In this document: piece by piece, positions 10,450 to 18,636 of the stretch
How the letters are laid out: each line of letters begins with the position of its first letter
Numbering within the stretch: the first letter of the stretch is position 1
Source: Gammaproteobacteria bacterium
GTDB lineage: Bacteria; Pseudomonadota; Gammaproteobacteria; Arenicellales; Poriferihabitantaceae
Assembly (NCBI GenBank): GCA_030432755.1
Contig: JAUILZ010000032.1
Coordinates: 1 to 35,903 of the forward strand
Length of the DNA: 35,903 nt
Reading direction: 5' to 3'
Position numbers and translations under genes: made by a program
Notes under the pieces: generated by a model
Seen by the model: only the letters and a program-made list of their open reading frames with translations
What the model was told of the DNA's origin: nothing
Database searches by the model: none

Positions 10450-11365
10450 AGACGCCGGCAAGGATTTCGCCGGCCCCCTGGTCGAGAAGCGAATCCGCCA
10501 CCCGACGACCGAGATCTTCCGCGTCGGTGGTATCCCCGCTGGCCTCGGCGCGGAGTATGCGGCTGCCATCGGGTTCTCCCACCAGTCCCCGCACGCGCAT
10601 GGCATTGCCGTCGATTTCGGAGAAGGCCGCCAGCGGAACGTGGCAGCCACCACCAAGCGCCTCGTTGGCGGCGCGTTCCGCGCGCACCCGCAAGGTGGCC
10701 TCCGGGTCCGCCAGCGGTCGCAGCAGTTTGCGTGTCTCGTCATCTTCAGCACGGCACTCGATACCGACCGCGCCCTGGCCCACCGCCGGCAACATGACAT
10801 CGGTATCGATACTGTCGCGGATGCGGTCATGGAAGCCGAGCCGGATCAGACCCGACGCCGCGAGCACCAGGGCATCGTAGTCACCGTTGTCGAGACGACC
10901 CAGGCGGGTGTTCACGTTGCCGCGCAGGTCGCGCACCTCGAGATGGGGAAAGGCGGCGCGCACCTGGCAGCCGCGGCGCAGGCTGCAACTGCCCACCACG
11001 GATCCGGCAGGCATGTCCGCAAGGCTCGCGTGACGATTCGAGACGAAGGCGTCGCGCGGATCTTCCCGCGGGCAGATGGTGTCGATCACCAGCCCGTCGG
11101 GCAGGGTCACGGTGACGTCCTTCATCGAGTGCACCGCGATGTCGCTGTCCCCGCGCAGGATGGACTGCTCGAGTTCCTTGAGAAACAGTCCCTTGCCGCC
11201 GACCTTGGCCAGGGGAATGTCGAGGGTGCGATCACCCTCGGAAACCAGTTCGACGATTTCGAGCTCGAGATCGGGATGGGCGGCGCGCAGCCGGTCACGC
11301 ACGTAGTACGCCTGCCAGAGCGCCAGCTGACTCTTGCGGGTAGCAATGCGCAACGTCCGCGCCAT
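10430..11365 (-). CDS. hemC: Hydroxymethylbilane synthase (porphobilinogen deaminase)
   Basis: Polymerises four porphobilinogens to hydroxymethylbilane. It is 311 residues from ATG 11365 (MARTLRIATRKSQLALWQA), the family length. Cys241 in LGGGCHVPLA is the attachment site of the dipyrromethane cofactor, and catalytic Asp83 is in HSMKDV. The arginine-rich substrate loop CSLRRG and the segment DLRGNVNTRL are intact. It lies four bases after the SPOR-protein stop and overlaps hemD, so argS, the SPOR gene and hemCDXY may form one transcription unit. Confidence 0.97.
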   Translation of the reverse strand: MARTLRIATRKSQLALWQAYYVRDRLRAAHPDLELEIVELVSEGDRTLDIPLAKVGGKGLFLKELEQSILRGDSDIAVHSMKDVTVTLPDGLVIDTICPREDPRDAFVSNRHASLADMPAGSVVGSCSLRRGCQVRAAFPHLEVRDLRGNVNTRLGRLDNGDYDALVLAASGLIRLGFHDRIRDSIDTDVMLPAVGQGAVGIECRAEDDETRKLLRPLADPEATLRVRAERAANEALGGGCHVPLAAFSEIDGNAMRVRGLVGEPDGSRILRAEASGDTTDAEDLGRRVADSLLDQGAGEILAGVYDNAVT

Positions 11366-11369
11366 GCCG

Positions 11370-12041
11370 TCAGGCTCCCTGGCCGGAGCGTGACACCTTG
11401 AGCCGGAGCGCGCGGATGCCCTCGCTGCGCAGCCTGTCGTCGGCCTCCACCATCCCGGCATGGCTGGAAAAAGGACCCAGGCGCACGCGATAAAAATCGC
11501 CGCGCCCCTGTATGCTGACCTTCTGGATGCTGGAACTGAGACCCAGCAATGCAAGGCTCGCCTTCTGCCGCTCGGCGTCGGCCTCGCTGTTGAAGGATCC
11601 CGCCTGCAACATGTAGGAGCTCGCGGGCGTGGTGTCCACCTCGCGCACCTCGGGAGATTCCGACGCGGCTTCCGACTCCTTGTTGGCGGTAGCGGGAGCT
11701 GGTGGAGGCGGCGCCTCGTCCTCTGATACCACCACCTCGATCTCCGGCAACACGGTAAAGAAGTCGTAGTTGGTCTGCTGGGGCTCGGGCTTGACCGCGG
11801 GCGCGGCGGGCTGTGCCGCGGGAGACTGGGCCTGCTCGCGGGAAGCCTCCATCATGCGCCGGATGCCGGAGCCCACCTCACCGTCATTGGATCGCCAGCC
11901 GTCCCACAGGGTCGCCCCCAGCGCGCCGATCACCATGCCCGCGAGCAGCATGCCGATACCGTGGGAATTGATCGACGCCATGAGACCCGGCCCCTTCGAC
12001 CGGGTGTTGCGGGATGCGCGCTTTTTTCTCGCCTGTGCCAT
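11370..12041 (-). CDS. SPOR-domain membrane protein (FtsN-like architecture)
   Basis: Predicted bitopic inner-membrane protein that binds denuded peptidoglycan, most likely at division sites. It is 223 residues: a basic cytoplasmic tail (MAQARKKRASRNTRSKG), one membrane helix (about 27-46, IGMLLAGMVIGALGATLW), a Pro/Ala/Glu-rich periplasmic linker, and a C-terminal SPOR domain (about 142-218, YMLQAGSFNSEADAERQ, then DFYRVRLGPF). An argS neighbour with this architecture is common in gammaproteobacteria. There it is often followed by hslVU; here hemC follows instead. I do not call it ftsN because the architecture alone does not prove orthology. Confidence 0.88.
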   Translation of the reverse strand: MAQARKKRASRNTRSKGPGLMASINSHGIGMLLAGMVIGALGATLWDGWRSNDGEVGSGIRRMMEASREQAQSPAAQPAAPAVKPEPQQTNYDFFTVLPEIEVVVSEDEAPPPPAPATANKESEAASESPEVREVDTTPASSYMLQAGSFNSEADAERQKASLALLGLSSSIQKVSIQGRGDFYRVRLGPFSSHAGMVEADDRLRSEGIRALRLKVSRSGQGA

Positions 12042-12063
12042 TGGTTGCCTATCGTGCCGGGTA

Positions 12064-13803
12064 CTACATCGACTCCGGCGCGCTCACGCCCAGCAGCTCG
12101 AGCCCGTTGGCGATGACCTGTCGGGTGGCGTCGATCAGGCCCAGGCGGGCAAGGCGAAGCTCCGCTTCGCTGGAAAGAAACGGATGGGCGTTGTAGTAGG
12201 TATGGAAATCCGTCGCCAGGTCGCGCAGGTAGTACGCCACCTGGTGCGGCTCCAGCGCGTTCGCGGCGGCGGACACCACCTCGGGATAGCGCGACAGCGT
12301 GCGCAGCAGGTCGATTTCCCGATCCTCGGCCAGCAGCGTGTAGTCCGGCGTGGCATCAGCCAGTGTCGGCAGGCCGCGCTCCGCGATCTGGCGGAACACG
12401 CTGCAGATCCGGGCATGGGCATACTGGATGTAGTACACCGGGTTGTCCGCGGACTGCGAGCGCGCGAGGTCGAGGTCGAAGTCCATGTGCTGGTCCGGCC
12501 GCCTGAGGGCGTAGAAGAACCTCGCGGCATCATTACCCACCTCCTCGCGCAGCTCGCGCAGGGTGACGAATTCCCCGCCGCGGGTGGACATCGATACCTT
12601 CTCGCCGCCGCGATACAGCACGGCGAACTGTACCAGCAGGATGTCGAGCTGGTCGCGCGCGTGGCCGAGGGCCTCGAACGACGCCTTGATGCGATTGACG
12701 TAGCCGTGATGGTCGGCGCCGAATATATCCAGGATGCGGTCGAAGCCGCGCACGCCTTTGTCGTAATGATAGGCGAGGTCTGTAGCGAAGTAGGTGTGGG
12801 CGCCATTGGCGCGCACCACCACCCGGTCCTTTTCGTCGCCGAAGTCGGTGGCGCGGAACCACTTCGCGCCGTCCTGCTCATAGATATGACCGTTGGCCTC
12901 GAGCACCGCCACCGCTTTCTGCATCGCGCCGTCGGTAACCAGGCTGCGCTCGGAGAACCAGCGGTCGAAGGAGACGCCGAATTCCGCGAGATCCTCCCGG
13001 ATATCATCCACCATGGCGTTACAACCGAAGTCGAAGACGCGGCGAAAGCCATCCTCGCCGAGCGCTTCGCGGCAACGCGCCACGAGCGCGTCCATCGCCG
13101 GGTCCACGTCCTCCGGCAGGCCGTCGAGGAAGCCGTCATGCGGACGCACGAATTCATCCCCTGCTTCGTCAACCAGACCCTTCGCCATGTCGCGCACGTA
13201 GTCGCCGCGATAGCCGCCGGAAGGGAATGCCAGTTCCGCGCCCTGTGCCTCGAGATAGCGCAACCAGACGCTGAGGGCGAGGATGTCCATCTGCCGACCG
13301 GCGTCGTTGATGTAGTACTCGGTGTGCACCGCGTGGCCCGCGGCGCGCAGCACGCGCGCGAGGGAGTCGCCATAGGCCGCGCCGCGGCCGTGGCCAACGT
13401 GCAGTGGTCCCGTGGGATTGGCGGAGACGAATTCCACCATGATGCGCTGGCCGCTATTGGCTGGCGCCCGTCCGTAGTCGGCCCCCGCCGCACGCAGGTC
13501 GTCGATCAGGTCGAGCCAGGCATTGCGCGCGAGGGTGAAGTTGATGAAGCCGGGGCCGGCGATATCCACTTTTTCCACACCCGCCGCCGTGGGCAACGCT
13601 TCGACCACGCGTCCCGCCAGGTCACGCGGCTTCATCCCCGCGGCCCTGGCGAGCACCATGGCGATGTTGCAGGCAAAGTCGCCATGGGAAGGATCCCGGG
13701 TGCGCTCGACCTGCACCCTGTCCACGAAGCCGGCGGGCAGCGGCGTCTCCGCGTCGAGCGTCTCCAGCGCGGAGGTGACGAGGGATGCGATGCGCTCTTT
13801 CAT
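12064..13803 (-). CDS. argS: Arginyl-tRNA synthetase
   Basis: Class I aminoacyl-tRNA synthetase that charges tRNA-Arg. It is 579 residues from ATG 13803. The N-terminal ArgS-specific domain is followed by the HIGH-type motif HVGH (135-138, in FVSANPTGPLHVGHGR), the insert region, a degenerate KMSKS-like element VSMSTRGG as usual in bacterial ArgS, and the C-terminal DALR anticodon-binding domain ending LLGVSAPESM. It is 22 bases upstream of the SPOR-protein gene and could be first in that unit. No clear Shine-Dalgarno precedes the ATG. Confidence 0.97.
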   Translation of the reverse strand: MKERIASLVTSALETLDAETPLPAGFVDRVQVERTRDPSHGDFACNIAMVLARAAGMKPRDLAGRVVEALPTAAGVEKVDIAGPGFINFTLARNAWLDLIDDLRAAGADYGRAPANSGQRIMVEFVSANPTGPLHVGHGRGAAYGDSLARVLRAAGHAVHTEYYINDAGRQMDILALSVWLRYLEAQGAELAFPSGGYRGDYVRDMAKGLVDEAGDEFVRPHDGFLDGLPEDVDPAMDALVARCREALGEDGFRRVFDFGCNAMVDDIREDLAEFGVSFDRWFSERSLVTDGAMQKAVAVLEANGHIYEQDGAKWFRATDFGDEKDRVVVRANGAHTYFATDLAYHYDKGVRGFDRILDIFGADHHGYVNRIKASFEALGHARDQLDILLVQFAVLYRGGEKVSMSTRGGEFVTLRELREEVGNDAARFFYALRRPDQHMDFDLDLARSQSADNPVYYIQYAHARICSVFRQIAERGLPTLADATPDYTLLAEDREIDLLRTLSRYPEVVSAAANALEPHQVAYYLRDLATDFHTYYNAHPFLSSEAELRLARLGLIDATRQVIANGLELLGVSAPESM

Positions 13804-13899
13804 GGACGACGGCGGGGCGGGTTACAGGGCGACGGGGGTTGCGGATTCTACCGTTGTCCCCGGGATAACTGAAGGGCTTGCACGGCGCGCCCGCGGCGA

Positions 13900-15141
13900 T
13901 CAGGACAGCGCCCGCACCTTTTCCAGGTAGGCGGATTTCATCGCCGATTCCAGGTCACCGTTGCTGGCGTACTCGTGGCCGAATACCGGTTGCCAAAGCG
14001 ACTGGGCCTCCATGCAAAGATAGAAAAACACGCGATCGTGCCAGGCCGCGAGCGACTGGTATACGGCGCCGAACATCGAGGTCTTGACGTCGATGGGATA
14101 GGAAAACTTGCCCGCGATTTCCTCCATCGGCATTTGCAGGATCTTGCTCGTGAGCGGGCGCCGGCGTATGGTCTTCATCACCGAGCGGGTGAACGTGAGC
14201 GTGCCGAGGGACACCATCGCCACCTGCTCTGGCGCGAAACGGGAGGTGATCTGCTCGCAGATTCCGCGGTAGTCCTCTTCCCACCGGTCGTAGTGCACCA
14301 TGGGATGAAAATGAAACCCCACCAGCCTGCCCTTGCCTGCGATCCGGCTGGCGGCCTCGAGGCGCTGGGCGAGGGAGGCACTCAGGTGCTCCTCGCCGTC
14401 GATGATCACCTGGGGATTGAGAGACCACGTGGTGATGACATTGGGCGGATAGTCGTTCTCCAGCAGCCAGCCGATGTTGCGTGACTTGGTCTTCAACTCC
14501 AGCAGCACGTTGGGATGCTTCGCGGCGAAGCGCGCCAACGCATCGAGCACGCCGTTGTGGTTACCCCACATCAGCGAATCCGAGGACTGGCCGGTGCCGA
14601 TGTGATAGAGCTGGTCCGGGTCGAGTTCGAGCCGGTCGAGCTTTTCCGCGAAGTCCGCGTCGAAGGTCACCGCGTTGCCGTGGTAGAACGACTGGATGCT
14701 GCAATAGGAACAGTCGAAGCCGCATTTCTCCACCGCGTCGAGGGTCAGCAGGTTGCAACAGCGGGTGCGCTCCGAGGCCACCGGGCAGCGCCCCAGGCCG
14801 AGCTTCGGTTTCACCGCCACGCGCAGATCGGGCTTTCGCGTGCGCGGCCTGTCGGATGGCCCCAGCGCGGCGTAGCTCTTGGGCCGGGCGCGCAGTTGCG
14901 AATGACCGTCCCGCAACGACGCCAGCAGGCGCGGCTTGCTGTCGACCGCCGGCCAGTCCGATGACAACGGGGGCTCCTTCCAGCGAAGTCGGTCGAGGGC
15001 GATGTCGCTCACCAGTTGCAGCTCCTGCAGGGTAAATCGATGGCGTCCAGCCTGGGCGCGCAGGAAGTCGCGCGCCTCTGGGTCGAGCAGGCGGTAACTG
15101 GTCTGCGCTGCGATGCGCTCGAATTTTGCCTCGTAGTCCAA
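13900..15141 (-). CDS. Spore photoproduct lyase-like radical SAM protein
   Basis: Predicted radical SAM enzyme resembling spore photoproduct lyase / SplB-type DNA repair proteins, 413 residues. The [4Fe-4S]-binding CxxxCxxC is Cys140, Cys144, Cys147 (KCGFDCSYCSIQSFY). A domain of about 115 residues precedes it, and extra cysteines lie at 119, 128 and 129. Bacillus SPL uses a hydrogen-donor cysteine about 44 residues after the cluster; no cysteine is seen here between 148 and 200, so substrate and mechanism may differ. The start is TTG 15141: no ATG or GTG fits upstream in frame, and no Shine-Dalgarno is visible. Divergent from the RnfB-like/nth pair. The family call is fair, the substrate unknown. 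Confidence 0.75.
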   Translation of the reverse strand: MDYEAKFERIAAQTSYRLLDPEARDFLRAQAGRHRFTLQELQLVSDIALDRLRWKEPPLSSDWPAVDSKPRLLASLRDGHSQLRARPKSYAALGPSDRPRTRKPDLRVAVKPKLGLGRCPVASERTRCCNLLTLDAVEKCGFDCSYCSIQSFYHGNAVTFDADFAEKLDRLELDPDQLYHIGTGQSSDSLMWGNHNGVLDALARFAAKHPNVLLELKTKSRNIGWLLENDYPPNVITTWSLNPQVIIDGEEHLSASLAQRLEAASRIAGKGRLVGFHFHPMVHYDRWEEDYRGICEQITSRFAPEQVAMVSLGTLTFTRSVMKTIRRRPLTSKILQMPMEEIAGKFSYPIDVKTSMFGAVYQSLAAWHDRVFFYLCMEAQSLWQPVFGHEYASNGDLESAMKSAYLEKVRALS

Positions 15142-15259
15142 TGCGGGCCGGGGTTCGCTGGCGGGCCCGGTAGTATAGGGAATACCGCCCGCATTTGCCG
15201 GCCCTGCAGGCTCCCTGTGCTAGCATCCGGGCTGGATTTTCGACCCGGAGAAACCGGCG

Positions 15260-15925
15260 TTGCGCCCTGCAGATCCGCGGGCGGTCGAGCGCATCGACCG
15301 GCTGCTGCCCCAAACCCAGTGCACCCAGTGCGGCTACCCGCGCTGCCTCGACTACGCCACCGCCATTGCCGCCGGAGACGCGGACATCAACCAGTGCCCG
15401 CCCGGTGCGGACATCACCATCGCAGCGCTTGCCGCGGAAACCGGGCGCCCGGTGAAACCCCTCAACCCCGCCAACGGGGTGGAGGAACCGAAGGAACTGG
15501 CCTGGATAGACGAGGCCGCCTGTATCGGCTGCAAGCTCTGTATCAAGGCCTGCCCGGTGGACTGCATCATCGGCGCGGGCAAGCTGATGCACACCGTGAT
15601 CGCCAATGAATGCACCGGCTGCAAGCTCTGCGTGCCGGTCTGCCCCACGGACTGCATTCACCTGGTTCCGGCGCCGCCACCCGGACCGGGAGAGAAGCCA
15701 AGTCGCTGGCCCGCGTTTTCCAGCGACCAGGTGGAAAAGGCCCGGCGGCGCACGACACTGAAACTCGCCCGGGAAACGGCGGCGGAAAAACGCCGCCAGG
15801 AAGACCGGCGCGAACAGCAGCGCGCGGCGCTGCAGGCGGAAATCCGCGCCGTGCTGGCGCGGAAACGGGGAGCACGCGGGAAACCCGCGCGACCGGGCAC
15901 GACGACAAAACCGGAGCAGCCATGA
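15260..15925 (+). CDS. rnfB: Soluble RnfB-like iron-sulfur protein
   Basis: Electron-transfer protein related to RnfB of the Rnf/Rsx complex, 221 residues. It starts at TTG 15260 with GGAG nine bases upstream; the frame is closed by a stop at 15221. There is no N-terminal membrane helix, so unlike true RnfB it should be soluble. An RnfB-type cluster domain comes first (Cys21, 24, 29, 46), then two ferredoxin clusters (Cys88, 91, 94, 98 with C102, and Cys118, 121, 124, 128), then a charged Arg/Lys/Glu-rich helical tail. Its stop overlaps the nth start (ATGA). No rnfA, C, D, G or E is in the window, so the partner reductase is unknown. The symbol reflects homology only. Confidence 0.85.
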   Translation: MRPADPRAVERIDRLLPQTQCTQCGYPRCLDYATAIAAGDADINQCPPGADITIAALAAETGRPVKPLNPANGVEEPKELAWIDEAACIGCKLCIKACPVDCIIGAGKLMHTVIANECTGCKLCVPVCPTDCIHLVPAPPPGPGEKPSRWPAFSSDQVEKARRRTTLKLARETAAEKRRQEDRREQQRAALQAEIRAVLARKRGARGKPARPGTTTKPEQP

Positions 15926-16722
15926 AACCCCGCGATGTCGAAACGGTGTTCACCCGCCTGCAACAACAACTGCCGGCGCCGACCACCGAACTCAACTACG
16001 CGTCTCCCTTCGAATTGCTGGTGGCGGTGATCCTCTCCGCCCAGGCCACCGATATCTCGGTCAATCTCGCCACCGACAAGCTGTATCCCGTGGCGAATAC
16101 CCCCGAGTCGATCCTTGCTCTCGGGGTCGATGGCCTCAAGCGATATATCCGCACCATCGGCCTATTCAACACCAAGGCGGAGAACGTGATCCGAACCTGC
16201 CGTATCCTGCTCGAGGAACACGGCGGCGAGGTGCCCACGAACCGCGAGGCGCTCGAGGCGCTGCCAGGGGTCGGGCGAAAGACAGCCAACGTCATTCTCA
16301 ATACCGCCTTCGGCCAGCCCACCATCGCCGTGGACACCCATATCTTCCGCGTCTCCAACCGCCTCGGCATCGCGCCGGGCAAGAACGTGCTGGCGGTGGA
16401 GTTGGGGCTTCTCAAAGCGGTGCCCGAGAAGTTCCTCATGGACGCCCACCACTGGCTCATCCTCCACGGTCGCTATACCTGCGTGGCGCGCAAGCCGAAA
16501 TGCGGGGAATGCATCCTGAACGATCTGTGCCCGTCCGCCTTCAGGGCGGATGCGCCAAAGGCGGGGGCGAAGAAAAAGCCCGCGGCCAGGAAAAAGGCGA
16601 AAGCGACTACCACGCGGAAAAAGAAATCAAGCGCAAAGAAGGCAAGCGTCAAGCCCGCTACATTGAAAGATTCGCGACGGAAGAAAGCGGCAGGCCGGCG
16701 CACGTTTACGGGTGATGCCTGA
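15922..16722 (+). CDS. nth: Endonuclease III with long basic C-terminal tail
   Basis: DNA glycosylase/AP lyase that removes oxidised pyrimidines. It is 266 residues from ATG 15922, which overlaps the rnfB-like stop by four bases. The helix-hairpin-helix [14 protein letters not shown] carries the catalytic Lys, and [13 protein letters not shown] the catalytic Asp. The [4Fe-4S] motif C-x6-C-x2-C-x5-C is intact ([17 protein letters not shown]). E. coli Nth is 211 residues; here the catalytic core ends near residue 210 and about 55 Lys/Arg/Ala/Ser/Thr-rich residues follow, resembling histone H1-type tails. In E. coli nth also lies downstream of rnf/rsx genes. Confidence 0.96.
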   Translation: MKPRDVETVFTRLQQQLPAPTTELNYASPFELLVAVILSAQATDISVNLATDKLYPVANTPESILALGVDGLKRYIRTIGLFNTKAENVIRTCRILLEEHGGEVPTNREALEALPGVGRKTANVILNTAFGQPTIAVDTHIFRVSNRLGIAPGKNVLAVELGLLKAVPEKFLMDAHHWLILHGRYTCVARKPKCGECILNDLCPSAFRADAPKAGAKKKPAARKKAKATTTRKKKSSAKKASVKPATLKDSRRKKAAGRRTFTGDA

Positions 16723-16822
16723 TTATTGAAATTTCCCGGTTCGATCTGCCTGCCGGCAAGGAACTATTCTTCCGGGGCCCACTCTAGCCCTTGTAACCCG
16801 ATAAAAACCACCCCTACAGATC

Positions 16823-17791
16823 ATGGATATCCGCGTCCGACACCAGTTCAACCAGACCCTGGCCGATCATGGCTGCTCCCCTCTGCGTCGCGCGCGTCTG
16901 TCCGAACTGCAGGTCAACCTCGGCTATCTCTGCAACCAGGCCTGCGAGCACTGTCACGTGGAGGCCGGTCCAAAACGCACGGAGCTCATGACCCGGAACA
17001 CCATGGAACGCATCGTGGCATGGGCCGCGGCGAGTGGCATCAGGGCGGCTGACCTTACCGGTGGTGCGCCGGAACTGAACCCGGAGTTCCGCTGGTTCGT
17101 CGACGCGCTGCGAGCCCATGATATCTCGATCACCTCGCGCTGCAATATCACCGTGCTGCTGGAGCCCGGGCAGGAGGGTCTCGCGGCGTGGTACGCGGAG
17201 CGTCGTATCCGCCTGGTCTGCTCCCTGCCCTGTTATTCCCGGGCAAACGTGGACAGGCAGCGCGGCAAGGGCGTGTTCGGCAAGAGCATCGAGGGTCTCC
17301 AGCGGCTCAACGCGCTGGGGTATGGCAAGGAGCCGGAACGCGTGCTGGACCTGGTCTATAACCCGGTGGGTCCGGTGCTGCCGCCGGCCCAGGGTGCGCT
17401 GGAGGAAGACTATCGCCAGCGCCTGGGCGAGGATTTCGGGATCGCGTTCAGCAACCTGCTCACCATCACCAACCTGCCGATCAACCGCTTCGCCCATTAC
17501 CTGGAGCGAACCGGGCAGATGGAAGATTATCTCCGGTTGCTGGTGGACAACTTCAATCCCGCCACTACCGGACCGCTGATGTGCCGCCACCTGCTCAGCG
17601 TCGACTGGCAGGGCTATGTCTACGACTGCGACTTCAACCAGATGCTGGGGCTGCCCCTTGGCGCCGCCGGGCGCCGCCAGCTGTGGGAGATCGACCCGAT
17701 GCGACTGGAAGATGGTCGTATCGCCGTGGGTTCCCACTGCTATGGCTGCACCGCCGGCGCGGGCAGCAGCTGCGGCGGCGCGCTGGCCTGA
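16823..17791 (+). CDS. arsS: Arsenosugar biosynthesis radical SAM protein ArsS
   Basis: Radical SAM enzyme assigned to arsenosugar synthesis, thought to attach the adenosyl/ribose part to methylated arsenic. It is 322 residues from ATG 16823. The radical SAM cluster is Cys37, Cys41, Cys44 in CNQACEHCHVEAGP. The C-terminal domain has the family's cysteine-rich end HCYGCTAGAGSSCGG (Cys306, 309, 317). Some relatives carry selenocysteine in this region; here the last position is an ordinary TGC codon. No arsM, arsenite exporter or arsR is in the window, so the pathway context is not local. It is convergent with the downstream methyltransferase, so they do not share an operon. Confidence 0.88.
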   Translation: MDIRVRHQFNQTLADHGCSPLRRARLSELQVNLGYLCNQACEHCHVEAGPKRTELMTRNTMERIVAWAAASGIRAADLTGGAPELNPEFRWFVDALRAHDISITSRCNITVLLEPGQEGLAAWYAERRIRLVCSLPCYSRANVDRQRGKGVFGKSIEGLQRLNALGYGKEPERVLDLVYNPVGPVLPPAQGALEEDYRQRLGEDFGIAFSNLLTITNLPINRFAHYLERTGQMEDYLRLLVDNFNPATTGPLMCRHLLSVDWQGYVYDCDFNQMLGLPLGAAGRRQLWEIDPMRLEDGRIAVGSHCYGCTAGAGSSCGGALA

Positions 17792-17812
17792 GTGCGTGGT
17801 AAAGCCCGCAGG

Positions 17813-18556
17813 TCAGTCGCGCGAATAGCCGGCCAGCACGGGCGAGCCGAACAGCGCGGTCAGCCCGAGGCCGCGGAAGATGGCGGAGGCAATGCGGCAG
17901 AAGCGCTCGTTGTGCATCGCGCGGTAGAGCACCATGGGGGCGAAGAACTGGCGGTGGCGAAAACTGCAACGGCGTCCGTGGGAGGCAAACGCGGCGTCGA
18001 TTTCGCGGTCATGGAACACCCCGTAACGGCGGGTATTCTTCTCGATACGTTTCTTCAGCGCGAACAGCTCGTCGGCAATGAAGTTGACGCTGCGCTTGCT
18101 TGGATAGTCCACCAGCACCAGCGCTCGCGCCACCCGCGACAACTCCCCGATCAGGGACTGCCACGCCCCCATGTGGGACAGGACACGGTAGCAGATCACC
18201 ACGTCGAAACTGTCGTCGTCGAACGGTAGCTTGCGCAATGAGCCCGTTTGCAGGGTCGCATGTCCCCGCGACACCGATTCGTCGATCACCTCGGTACTGG
18301 CTTCCGCGCTGGCGAAAATGGTCAGCGAATGCCCGAGCTCCTGCATCAGGGCGATGTTCTGGCCATGGCCGCCGCCCACGTCCAGCACGCTGAGCCCGCG
18401 GGTATCGGGCCAGCGCGTGAGCAGCGCCCGGCGGGTTCCATCCTCCTGGTTCTCCAGCAGCCAGCGGCCCACGTCACCCGCGAAACGGCCGGCATAGTCC
18501 CAGGTGGAGGACTCGATATCCGGCGCGTCGGGGAAATCTGTGATGGACTTTGCCAT
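17813..18556 (-). CDS. Class I SAM-dependent methyltransferase
   Basis: Predicted small-molecule methyltransferase of 247 residues from ATG 18556. Motif I VLDVGGGHGQN (about 57-67) and the FDDDSFDVVICYRVLSHM segment mark a Rossmann-fold SAM-binding domain. The C-terminal third (YRAMHNERFCRIASAIFRGLGL) suggests membrane or lipid contact but gives no substrate. It lacks the conserved cysteines of arsenite methyltransferase ArsM, so the nearness of arsS should not be over-read. Transcribed in the same direction as pgi, 80 bases further on. Confidence 0.8.
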   Translation of the reverse strand: MAKSITDFPDAPDIESSTWDYAGRFAGDVGRWLLENQEDGTRRALLTRWPDTRGLSVLDVGGGHGQNIALMQELGHSLTIFASAEASTEVIDESVSRGHATLQTGSLRKLPFDDDSFDVVICYRVLSHMGAWQSLIGELSRVARALVLVDYPSKRSVNFIADELFALKKRIEKNTRRYGVFHDREIDAAFASHGRRCSFRHRQFFAPMVLYRAMHNERFCRIASAIFRGLGLTALFGSPVLAGYSRD

Positions 18557-18636
18557 TGAGTCGTGCGGGCGAACAGTTCAGGCTGGAGCCGGCGCGATTA
18601 TAGCTGCAAAGCGCGCGGGCACCGAGATTCCGTCAT

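Noticed and set aside
10450..10830. Longer N-terminus for HemD
   Set aside because: It would read far into hemC out of frame with an Arg/Pro-rich shadow sequence; ATG 10449 gives the family N-terminus.
11770..13872. 700-codon open frame on the plus strand opposite argS and the SPOR gene
   Set aside because: Shadow frame of argS, which carries all synthetase motifs on the minus strand; the His/Val/Arg-rich translation has no family features.
17813..18556. Methyltransferase as arsenite methyltransferase ArsM partnering arsS
   Set aside because: The conserved ArsM cysteines are absent and the gene is convergent with arsS, not co-transcribed.
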